The position numbers were made by a program, and so were the translations under genes. A stretch of 64,000 nt of DNA from Amphimedon queenslandica (taxonomy: Eukaryota; Porifera; Demospongiae; Haplosclerida; Niphatidae). Below, piece by piece: positions 35,312 through 47,300 of this stretch; positions within the stretch are counted from its first letter, which is position 1, and every line of letters begins with the position of its first letter. The stretch spans positions 62,001 through 126,000 of the forward strand of contig NW_003546490.1 in NCBI RefSeq assembly GCF_000090795.2, read 5' to 3'. The notes beneath the pieces were generated by a model. That model saw only the letters and a list, made by a program, of their open reading frames with translations, made no database searches and had not been told where the DNA came from.

Positions 35312-35503
35312 AGTGTTAATAACATGTAATGGTAACAATACACGTGTTCATTTATAGTACAATTTCATGCTTCAGTTGTGATGTTACTATTTTCAGTGCT
35401 GTACAATACTTTAATTTGGGAACACTTAATTTTAATAATTTTCTATAATAAATAAATATGATGATTTTGCATGTGTGAATGGCAAGTATACCCTTTCTTA
35501 TTA

Positions 35504-35719
35504 CCTTAAGGTTACTTTTAAATGCGGGTACTATTAATTGCAAATTTTGCGTTTGGGTTAAAAATCGCAATTATTAATACTCGCAATTATTAATAATGAC
35601 ATCATGATGCCATATAACTATTAGTAATAATTACTTAATCGCAATTTTTAATACCAGCAAAATCTACCTTGTGCTAAAATCGCAAAATTTAGTACCCACA
35701 ATTAAAAGTCACTCTAAGG
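35504..35719. mobile_element. MITE, CCTTAAGG family (216 bp)
   Basis: The left end CCTTAAGGTTACTTTTAA and the right end TTAAAAGTCACTCTAAGG are inverted repeats with TA on each side (35502-35503, 35720-35721). The interior is a foldback of 'attgcaaattttgcg' / 'cgcaatttttaatac' words. It is related to the 552-bp element at 15865. Confidence 0.75.
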
Positions 35720-35721
35720 TA

Positions 35722-36110
35722 TGCAATTGTTACTATGGTCAAGTGTCGTGACTGAAAATGATAATTGTTTAATCTCTCTTTAATAGCTATAGGATGATGT
35801 AATACTGAATTAGAATGTAGCACAGATCCAGAGCTAAAGATGTCGGTGAATGGTCATTACATGTACTATGAGTATGTACATCACTGATTAGTGGTTTTAA
35901 TAATTAGGAAAATAGCTTATCAAATAAAGGTAGATTTACAATATTATGCTAGCCCTGACATTACATTGACACTGGAGTTAAACTCGCTTTAATTTTAATG
36001 TAAAGCATTTGATGGGACATTGTATATATTGACCTAGTATAATAAACCAGTCTTGAAACACTGTCAAATTAAAGCTATACTGTATTATCAGACACTGTAC
36101 CTATCTCTGG
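35722..36110. other. Non-coding spacer
   Basis: No feature is recognised. It is moderately AT-rich, without repeats that I could match elsewhere in the window. Confidence 0.4.
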
Positions 36111-36925
36111 TGTTTATTTGTCCTCCCTCCATGATCCAGTAACTGAATGAGGTGTATATTTATCATCAGTCCTTACCATCAGTCTTCCATCATTATATCT
36201 ACTAACTAACATTAACTGATTCATCTCTCCATGATCTTGATACGTCTCCTCCTAAACCTGGGCAAATTTGATGTCAAAAAAAACAATAATAATGGGTAAT
36301 TTTGAATGAAAGAAAAATTACAACAATTAAACCCAACACTTTTATACCATTATAATGCACGATTAATTATGATTAATGTCTCAAGGCCACAAATCAAACC
36401 AAAATTTTAACAATTATTTGCAAAATTTATCCCCTCCAAAATTAATGGCTATACAGTGAATAAAAAAAAATTCAACAAAAAGATACAGTCATACTTTATA
36501 AATATACAGTGATAACTTATTAATTACTAAATACACAAGCATCTTACCTCTTACTCCTCCATCACTCATCACTCATTAGTGTCACTACAGTCCAGTAGTT
36601 TAGACATTAAAGTACTCAAATCATTAAAAGTACTTGAAGGCTCATCCTCCATACCAAACATATGGACTACACGAGACTGGAGGGAGGGGAAAGAGGCATG
36701 GTCAAACACACCCACTAATTCATACATACTCACTTTAATTAATCCTATTATTAGTTTATCAATTGTTCTTTGTCTCATCTTGTTAGTTCCTCCACCATAA
36801 TTATTACCAGTAACAGAGCAACCAATAGTTCGAGCTGATTCAACTACTAGTAACAATTTCTCTTCAAGTGCTTCTGTCTTTTTTGCAGTGCTGGTGGGGT
36901 CTTCATAAGTGCCTCCTGATTTGTT
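36110..36925 (-). CDS. Unrecognised minus-strand gene, two exon-like pieces
   Basis: The piece from about 36925 to 36569 is open after an 'aatcag' acceptor and reads GGTYEDPTSTAKKTEALEEKL.. ESARTIGCSV.. IDKLIIGLIKVSMYELVGVFD.. and ends LLDCSDTNE with a stop. A second piece (about 36255-36110, after 'aggtttag') reads EETYQDHGEMNQLMLVSRYNDGR.. HSVTGSWRED and stops soon after. Both have protein-like composition. The ESARTIGC segment faintly recalls CH domains of fimbrin, but the rest does not follow. The first piece ends in its own stop, so the two may be alternative 3' ends or separate genes. I cannot assign a function. Confidence 0.4.
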
Positions 36926-36999
36926 TATTAAATAATTACTAAAATAATAAATTAAATATGTAAAATGTCTTAGATTCTGATTAAACTTTTTTGAATTAT

Positions 37000-37960
37000 A
37001 ATTTTTAGGAAAATTCCAAAAGTTTAAAAAATACCCAAGGCCCCTGTCTTTTTTCGAAAAATGGATCCCAAATCAACCAATATTTTTAATACATTTTTTG
37101 ATATCCTAATGCTATGTACATGTACATGCATGTAGAAAGTTTCTGCTGAGTCCAACTTCCTTTTTGAGTTATGACAACTTTAATAAAATCCCAAAATTCT
37201 AAAAAAATATCCAAGGCTGTTGTAGCTGTAGCCGATAGTTTAAATACATGTAGCTCTAAAATTACCCATTACATTTTAAAATACATATTTATGTCCTTAT
37301 GTTGTGCACAAAGTTTGAGCTGATTTCGACTTCAATTTGTCAAGTTACAACAAGTCTCAATGTTCTGAAAAATATCCAAGGCTATTATAGCCAGGTTTTC
37401 TGAAAAAAGGCTCCAGAATCCCCAAACTTTTAATACATACATTGATGTCCTTATGTTACATGTGTATGTAGAAAGTTAGGGCTGATTTTGACTTCAATTT
37501 TTCAAGTTACAACTACTTTAGCAAAATCATAAAATTCTGGAAAACACCCAAGGCTACAGCCCATGGTTTTTGCCAAAAGATGGCTTCAAGATCACCCAAA
37601 AATTTCATTACATTTCCTGATACATGACTCCAAAATCACCCCTAATTTCTATTAAATTTTCTGATACAGATTGATGTTCTTCTTATGTTGTGTAGAAATT
37701 TTGAGCTGATTCCAACTTCATTTTTAAAGTTATGGCAATTTTTAAGAAAATCCCAAAATTCTGAAAAACACCACAAAGCTATAGTCCATCATTTTTTTCT
37801 GAATAATCACCCCTAATTCTTATTACATTTTCTGATACCGGCATCATGCTGGGTAGAAAGTTGGTTGATTCTAACTAAAATCTTTCAAGTTATGGCAATT
37901 TTTATAACTTTTCCTACAATTACAAGTAGTACACCGCCCGGTATGAAAAGTGACTTTATG
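37000..37960 (+). repeat. Dispersed 130-200 bp repeat family, about six units
   Basis: Successive units share 'gatgtccttatgttgtgtagaaagtttgagctgatttcgac', 'tt.aagttatggcaatttt' and 'ccaaggctatagccca'. This is the clearest array of the family in the window; several units have gained TACATG words inside the 'atgta' of the core. Confidence 0.75.
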
Positions 37961-38355
37961 TAGATCTAATTATTATCATTTCAAAATGAAGGACAAACTA
38001 GATACTACAATCATTAACTTACTGTTGTTGATTCCTTAGATCTAGGTATGATACTCTAGCCTCAGGCTTGAGCAAGGTCTGGAGTCATTTAAAGCTTGAA
38101 TCTGTGAAGTTGACAAGTTGTATGACGTATCTACTTGGTTTTTGGTCTGTCAGATTCGGTGTTGAACTCCAGTCTCTTGACTCAGCTTAGATCAGACTCA
38201 CTACACGTGAGTGGGAGTGACGCCCATCCCTGGCCATGAGTGACGACGTTTTTGCTTGAGCTGAACTAGATGAAGCTGCTTCCATATTTTAGCTCGTATT
38301 TCTGCTAAAAGTTGATTTTGTATAAAAGAAACAGTGCATAGTAGAAGTCAGTATT
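37961..38355 (+). promoter_or_regulatory. 5' region of the RanBP2-like gene
   Basis: No exon is seen. A locally less AT-rich stretch (38050-38290) with 'gagtgacgcccatccctggccatgagtgacgacg' lies just before the first ATG and is the likely promoter/5' leader. Confidence 0.35.
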
Positions 38356-41300
38356 ATGATGAGTTGTCCTGAAGAAGCTGTTTGTCCTTTTGGAGCTAGA
38401 TCAAAGAGTCATGAAGAGGTATATCTAAGAGTGTATTATACTGGTGCCAATTTTTGATTTGTATTTTCTCACAGTGTGATTCACTTCAAAGCTATACATT
38501 GGCGCAATTGTGTTTTAAAGAAAAGCACTATAGTTCAGCAATAGGGTAAGTAGAAGTAGGTATGATCTTGTATAATCTGATTGCGGGACATTTTTCGCCT
38601 CACAGTTTCCCATTATGTATACCTACCCACATTGTGCATGTAGTGTCACTATTAATTATTGTGCTCTTACATTGATTATACACTCAGTTATAATACATGT
38701 AATAATGAATAGAAATAAGCAAATATACAATGTACCCACCTGCTCAAATCACATGTTTCAGATACAAGCCTATGAAAATATTAAATTATCCCAACCATTA
38801 ATTCTAAGAGAGGGCACCCTAATAAAGATCTACAAGAGGGTGTCAATGATTTCCATCTGGCTTGCATATGTATAATTATTAGTTGTTCCTAATTTTGATT
38901 AATATGTTTCTGCTCACATTTTAACTTGTGAGATGTTTATTAAATCTGCAGTGATTGTATCCTATTTGGCACTATTGTGTACCATTTAGCACTTTTGTTG
39001 TGTCTCATTAATTGATATTAATATTAACAAGAGTACAGTGTAAAAATATTCCTATAATTGATTTCACCACTTTGCATGCTGAAAATTGCTACAATATTCT
39101 TTTAGGTATGCTATTATGATTGTTGTTTTTTGCCAAATCAAAATTGTTTGTAACTTCCCTGGTTCACCATGAATTATTAATAACTATTTTGATCATCTGC
39201 TTTAAGTGCTTTAATTGATAATACTGCTTAACTAAAAAGCATTTTACTGGCTAATTTTTGCTTTCTTTTTGTCATTCTTTCCATTGACAAAAAGCACATC
39301 ACATAAAATGCATTGAAGTGCATTATTTTTGAATTGCCAATAAAACACCAGATACATACCTGTATATATGCAGAAAAATTATTAAAGGGTTTACGTGTAG
39401 TTTAAAATTTTGTTTGCTTGATTTGTCACATGTACATGTACTTGTATGGCTATAGGTATGAGTCATAATGTATCTTTCATCATTAATTTCACTCTCTGCA
39501 ATTAAATTTAAATCATGTTTTATTGTTTTATTTAAGTTTTTACTGTGTATTGTACATAATTGTAGGCACTTAAGTCAGTATTTGTCCATGAAACCTGATG
39601 ACTATAAAGCTCACAAGCTATTAGGAGATATTAATAAATGTGAGGATGATACAGATGGTGCATTGATAGCTTATAAAAGGCATGTGACATTATTGTAATG
39701 TGATATGGCTTTGTTATTTCATTTTAATGATTTTAGGTCATTGTATTTCAAAAAGGACCAGCCTGACGTTCTAATATCAAGTTAGTTATACCTTGTAGCT
39801 ATTAAGTGAATGATGAAGGTGAGTTTTTTATTTCATTTTTAGTTTGTGAATTGTATTGTGAAAGAGATTATGTTCCAGAAAATGATCTAAAAGTAATGCA
39901 TCTAACTAATATTGACTGCAATTAAATTAATTATTGTGGCCAGCCATAGCAACATGTGCAAAAGGTGGATGAGGCGCATGTAAATCAAATGACAATGTCT
40001 CATACTAGAGAATTGAGAAAGGGATTAAGCAAGTAGGCCAGAGACATTATTTGCTTAAAAGGTCTCTCAAGAGCATAATGAAATATTGCACTTGCAAATG
40101 TACATATAGATGCTACAAGCCTTATTGTATTCTATTGGAGATTGGAAAAGAGAGAGAGGCATGCATGTAATTGTACATGTACACTGACATGTACAATTGT
40201 ACATGTACTTTAAGGAATTAAACAATGATAAGTAGCTGCTCCAACCACTCCTTTAAAAATTATTTTTGTAGGGATGGATTGAGATATTGACTAGTTGTCA
40301 TCCCAATCATCCTGTCATAGCTAAATTAAAAGTCAGTACATTATGTCATAATTTTTTTGTTTTTGTTGGTCTATATGTACATACACATTTACTTGTAGGT
40401 AAAGTTGGTTGTTGCCAGAGTCAAATTGATATCTGAAATTATTGTAAGTATTTTGTTGCATTTGACAAACCAATTCTGATTTCTGTTTGTAGGAAAGAAT
40501 GAAGAAAGGCTCTGAGGATCAATTACTTATTATGAAATTATTACACAGACTGCTAGACCAAGGTACTATGTGTACATGTACATCTTAAATACATGTATTA
40601 ATTTTGTATTAAGCATCACTTGTGTATTTCTTTGTTTGTTTCTTTTATCATTCTCTTTATTCTTTGTCTAATTTCTCTTATTTTCTCTTGTCTACCTTTA
40701 TTCTCTTGATTCTTTTCTTTGATCTATAGCCTCTCATTTCTCCTTATCTCCTTCACTCTCTCTCTCCATTACTGACTGCATTGAAGAGTCATATTCATTC
40801 TTCAAAAGATTCCGTTTTCTGTGTCATTATAAAACTTACAGAAATAATGTGGAACTACTGAGATTGCTTATACACTATCTTGAGGTACATGTGCATGTAA
40901 ACATACATGTACATGTATATACTGTACATGCATGCTCATTGTTACTTATGTCAATTTACTTTATAGAAACTGTTAGCAATGATCTCAAGTGATGCTGCTG
41001 AAGAAGGTACAGTTTTCTTATTCTTATTTAAAGTGAAAATTAGGCTGTTTCATAATTTTGTAACCTTTTCATTGATTTTTTGGTGTAGGTTTCCTGATGA
41101 TAGAAGTTTCTGTTTCATTACTGGAGATTTTAATTGAATCCTTTAACGTTGAAATGGCAAATGAAGTGAAGCAGAGAACTACCAGTCAAAGATTAGAGCT
41201 GTATTTAATAAAGTACTCTTCTTTCTATTTTGTTCTCTGCTGTATACTATATTCTGCATGTTTTCTGATGCATGTACAGTAGATCTATACTTACATGTAT

Positions 41301-44300
41301 ATGTGTGCATCTTGTTTTCTTCTCTGTCTCTCAGATATGATTGCATTCTATATAATCTGACAAAAATGGTTAACATTCATAAGTTGTTATCAAGAGAAAT
41401 TCTGGTAGAATTGAAGTCAAACTGTTACTTTCTATTTTCGCAGTTCTTCTTTACATTTTGTCTAAATAAAGTGAGTTTTACCATCAAGTGATTGAGTTTA
41501 AGAGTAGTATAATGTGCCTAGCTTCTTTCAGAATAATATCATAAAGTGGAATATTTTAAGGTGACTTTATTTTAAGGATACAAAAAAATAGTAAAATTAA
41601 AATAAGTTAGTTTTTTGTTACCGTGTGCGTCTTAATTTTCGAAGTGTATTAAATTTCGTTATTTTTATGCTCACCTTAAATCCACGAAATTTGAACCACC
41701 TCTAATGCCATTCTATTGTATGTAGACTATGGCCAGAACACAAAAATTAGCTCACACGAATATTAACTTTTGAGCACATTACATTGAAAACACAAAATTT
41801 TGAACACTCAAAAATTGGAACGTAAACGGTAGCTAAAAATAAAGTTAGGATTGAGTTTATAAAATTATAAAATTAAAACTTCATAAAATTAAAAACACAT
41901 GAATTAAAAATTAAATAATGAAGGCAGTAAAATAATTCACTTCTACGGTAATAGAATGTCACTTTAGTTGATATTGCCTTGCATTATGTAAGCATTGATC
42001 ATATTAACACGTTATAGTGTCACATACATGTACATGTGTATTATTAGTATACTGTATAGCCACAAAGTTTTGAGGCAATAAACATTCGTGAATCAGGCCA
42101 CAAGTATTTTTTGCGAATCAACTTTTGTGGTTTTATTTTAAAGTACACGTGTTTATAAGGTGATACGAATAATTTTACAGAATTAACTTTTGCGGATATG
42201 GAAAATCTGCAAAAACAGCGAAAATTATACCCTCAAAAATTAAGCGGCTATACAGTAACTCACAATTGCTTCGTTTCTTGTATTATGACTAACTATTTTA
42301 ATCTGTATGCAATGTAGTTTGATTTGGGCATGACTTGTCTCTTTGCATCGCTCAATACTCAGCCTCTAACTATTTTAATCTGTATGCAATGTAGTTTGAT
42401 TTGGGCATGACTTGTCTCTTTGCATCGCTCAATACTCAGCCTCTTGATATGAAATTATTTAAAGAGCTTCCTAAATCCCAGTATGCTAAGATGGATAGGT
42501 GGTATCATAAAGGAGCAGCAAGATTATCAACTTCAGGTGGGCTATAATTTATAAAATTTCAGTACTTGTTTGATGTTAATTAAGCTCTTATGTTACAAGT
42601 ATGACTGTGTCAAATTTAACACTTTTGTATTGACATATATATGTACATTTTGTTGGAGTTTAAGTTTGTTTTTTCTCATTCCTTGTGGAGTGAATATGTG
42701 TACAAAATGGCTACTTAGAATGAAAATAAAATAAACAAAAAATCCAATCCTGCTTAAAACCGTGTTTTTCCAGATGAAATTTACCTGCTATACAGTATTT
42801 TATTACTATTAAGTATGCTTTTTGTGTAGCTCACTTAGCATGTTTTGTAATAATAACAATATTAATAATGAATAATTAATTAAATAATTTAATTAATTTT
42901 TTGATATTATATGGTGTACATGTAGCTCTGCATGAAATTGTAGCATCTGCAAAAATTTGCCAATTATTGGTATGTTTTGTTTTCTTTTCTTTATTTAGTT
43001 CGACAGTTACAACTATTATTAAAAAAGAAGAATAAGAATGTCATTATAAGTTGTGTTAAGAAATCAACAGATGAACTGGCAATTGCTCTACATAAGGTAT
43101 CAATCACATGTCTATTGTAATTATGTACATTTATACTGTATATCACTCTCTCCTGTAGTTGTCTCCAAGCTTTGATAGCAGGAGCTCATTTCTGGCACTT
43201 GATGACACACTGATGTCATTGAATCCAAAGCTATTAACACGCAAATATGAGACAATTATTGCTTTAGTTGCAGTTTGTGATTATAGTAATTAAGAGAGAG
43301 GGAGAAAAGAAAAGTTGAAACAGCTACATGTAGTGTGTTAAGCCTGGTTAGAAATAATATGAGAAGAGTATTTATTCATGTACATGTACATGTGTGGAGA
43401 GATGAAAAGAACTGTATAATGAATGTACATGTACATGTATATTTGAGTAATTATTATTTCTTTTTCTAGCTTACATTAATGAGTATAGTGAAGCTTTTTC
43501 AGCTCTTGTTTGGTTGTCATTAGTCTATAAATCACAACTTATCATGGTACCTCCTTGTAAGTACATGACCACAACAGAACCCTCTCTTTATCAATTATTT
43601 CCCTCTTATCTTTTCTCCTCTTTCTCATTTGCCATTTTATATTAGTTGATTGGCTGGCTGGTTTATTCCCAGAGTTAAATGTGTCCACGTTTAGTTTGCT
43701 TACAAGCGACTCCTCTTCACTTTGTCGTTATGATATAGAAGTGGGTGTTGCATTATAATTAAACTGGCATTTTCTTTTATTTTAAGGCCTTTTTAATACT
43801 ATCAGTGAGTTTGTTTACCCGAGACCTCAAAACTAATGATTTGTGCTCTTTATTGGTTGATAAATGGTTGTCTTGGCCGCTGATAATATTACCTGATCAT
43901 TATAATACTTTATATGATAATATGAGGAGACTACACCACAACAACATGAGGTATAAAAAAGATATAGAGTCTGTTGTGATATACATACATTTGATGCATC
44001 ACTCTATGTACAATCGATTATTGTTATAATGACTAACCGAAAAAAAATTAATCATTCCAAGTTCAGGCAAAATCCTACACTAATTTTTTTATTATTCACG
44101 AGCCATTTTTTGAGTCTGTCATAGCCGGAGCTAATAATAGTAATAACAATAAATGGGTAAATGATTAAGCAAAAGAGTCAATAAAATATTTAATACACGA
44201 AAGAGACCGAGACAATTTTACAGATGGTGGTAGAGAGTTTCATTGTTTGATGGTTGTTGGGTAAAATGAGTGAAGGAGGGACAAGGATTTACAGTAAATT

Positions 44301-47300
44301 TGTTGAAAATTATCGTGAAAATTCTTAGAACAAAGGTGGTAGGGAGATGAGGGGATAGATTCAGTGGGTCAGATGAAGAAAACAAGAGAAATTCTTTAAT
44401 GTTAAATAAAGTGATCAGTTTAGCCTTTCAGTGACGATGTGCAAGGGAAGATAAATTAAATGCCGATAAAAGATCAAAGTATGATGTGGACCACGACTTT
44501 GATACCATTTTTAAAGCAAAATGCTGAATACCTTCAATTGAAGAGGAGACTGATGTGGAAACTGGGTCCCAAACTACGGAGGCATATTCTAGGATTGGTC
44601 TAACAAGAGTTGTATAAAGATGGAGTAGTGTGGAGGGTGAAGAATTACTATAGAAGTGGCGATAAATGAGACCCACAACCTTCCGAGCCTTCCTCTTCAA
44701 TGAGGAGACATGAATGTTCCAAGAAAGGTTGCAGTTGAAATGTAACCCCAGGTATTTAAACTGAAAAACTCTTTCAATTGAAGATAGAGTGGTGACAAGC
44801 GATTAAAGTATGATTGAGATTTATGAGAGAAAATCATGTACTTTGTTTTGGAACAATTGAAAGACAAATGATTTGACTTTGCCCAATTATGTAGAGAGTT
44901 AATATCAGCCTGAAGATCTTTCTATTCATCCGTAGAGACTGCAGGATGGAGGAGAAGAATGTCATCTGCAAATATAAACAGCTTAGTATAGAAGAGGAGA
45001 GAGAGGAATGAGAAATGTCATTAATAAAAATAAGGAACAAAATGGGAACTTTGAGGAACTCCAAAAAGGACTGGCTGAGGAAGTGAGTGAGAGCAACCAA
45101 TGCAAACAGACTGAGTTCGCCCAGTAAGGTATGAATGGAACCAGTTCAGAAGATGTGGGGGAATAGTTACCTTAGAAGGTTTCTCCAAGAGCAGTGAATG
45201 GCTAACTGAATCAAATGCTTTCCTGATATCCAAAAATTGGCCACATACTGCTGCTGATTGATCAAGGTGAGAGAGGATATGGTGCATTACTGAAATCAAA
45301 GCTGAAGTAGTAGACCGCTGTGGTACAAATCCAAATAAATTGCAAGTCAGATAAAAATTTGTTAGGTGGTAAATGATTCAGAAGAAGAGAAAGAACATGC
45401 TTTTCTAGGATTTTGGAAATGATTGATAAAAGGGAAATAGGTCTGTAATCCAAAAGAGATGAAGAAGGGGGCTTGGTTTTAGGGATAGGAACAACAGAAG
45501 AAAGCTTCCATTGCTCTGGGAACACACCAGTGGATTTTTCTTTGTGTGCACTATAAAAAATTATGAGTTACAAACTTACAATGTACATTGTACATGTTTA
45601 CTTGAACATTCTAAACCATCAATCTTGCCAGATGTACATGTACATACATGTATATACTTTTTGAGTACTGTTGATCCTATGATATACAATGTACTTCATG
45701 TTGGTTATGTATTCCTGTGTTTTATTTTACCTCATACTTGAACATGTACATTTTAATGTATAGTTTTAGCACCTTTTGGTATTTACAACAATTATTATGT
45801 ATCATAACTTAATTCATGCTATAGTAAATCCCTCTCTTGAGAAACTGCACCCTGACGAGAAATCCCTCATTTTTAAGACGACTTAGCCAAAGTTTTACTT
45901 TACATTATAATGAAAAGCCACCCCTTTTGTAAGACTACCGTATAGCGGGATATTTTTGTGGGGTCTTATTTTCGTGTCCATGACACTTTCACGAAAATTT
46001 AACACACGAAAATTTAGCACATATTTGGTATAGGCGTGTCCTGTACTCCATGTGCATGCAATGAAATGGAGAAATACTTCAAGCTGCTTCCAAAAAAACT
46101 TTTGATGAAAGTACACTTGGCGTACCTTCAAAAACGATTAAAGCTGTCGAGAGAGAGGTAGAAAAAGCTCACCAGGCTAAAGCCAAAGGCTCTTATAATA
46201 CAGTTATCATGAAAATTTAACCCACGAAAATCTCAACCACCCCAAATCACGAAAATTTGACCCCACGAAAATATCCTGCTATACGGTATTAATTCCTGGA
46301 TTGGCCTAGATCTGAAATGGGAACTATTATACTGTATTACATGTAGTTTTACTATAAAAGTCATCTGAATTTTGATTCATCAATCAGTTCACTTGTTATG
46401 TATGATTTTACTGTAGTTCTAAGCACTAAGAGATACCATCAGTCACATGCACAACCTTATGGAAAAATAAAAATTAACATGTATAACCTTAACATGTACA
46501 GTACATATCAGACTTGGGTCAAATACAACGCGGAAGTATTTAAATACAAATACAAATACTGTACAAAAACAAAAATACAAATACAAATACAAATACAAAT
46601 ACTGTTTTCAGCTTTGTATTTAAATACAATTACAAATGCTGCATACATGTATTTCAATTACAAATACAAATACTTTCTTCTCAAGTATAGACAGTTATTA
46701 ACTACGTAGTTTTATGAATTAATCAATCAAGTAAATTGAAAGCCTCTTTTTATTATGCATGCATGTATAATCAATAATATTTAGTTATAGTCATGTATTG
46801 CATTTAATGGACGTTAGTGTTTCAAAGTTTTGTGACTCAAACAGCATCTTCATTCACATTGAAGTATTTTAAAGTATTTTGCTGTATTTTGAAATACTTC
46901 CCTGCTGTATTTCAATTGCAAATACAAATACTTCCTGTTACAAAAACTCAAATTACAAATACAAATACAAATACTTTCAAAAGTATTTAAATATGACTAA
47001 TTACAAATACTATTTGTATTTGACCCAAGCCTGGTACATATATCACATTAGCATGCATTAATTAGCAACAAGGTTTCTCAATGACTTATGTTACATTTTA
47101 GGATTACTTTATAACTCTTTCCACATTAGCCATGCAGTCAATGCAGCATTGGCACCTGAATGCAGTTTGATGTTGAATGTTACAGTACATGCATGCAGTT
47201 TACATGTACATGTAATGCTAACAATGCATGTATTTAACCTATCATTGTAGTCTTCTGTATCTATGTACTTTTAAATTCTTTTCCCGAATCTCACTTTTTT

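Noticed and set aside
39950-39975. 15-nt micro-exon (QHVQK) in the RanBP2-like gene
   Set aside because: Phase and borders fit, but so short a match is expected by chance, so it is only mentioned as uncertain in the gene model.
41089-41282. Read-through of an exon into LIKYSSFYFVLCC.. as a genuine C-terminus of the RanBP2-like gene
   Set aside because: Joining GAGCT to ATATGATTGC by a GT donor at 41201 restores a longer homologous frame (RLELYDCILYNL); the read-through has intron-like composition.
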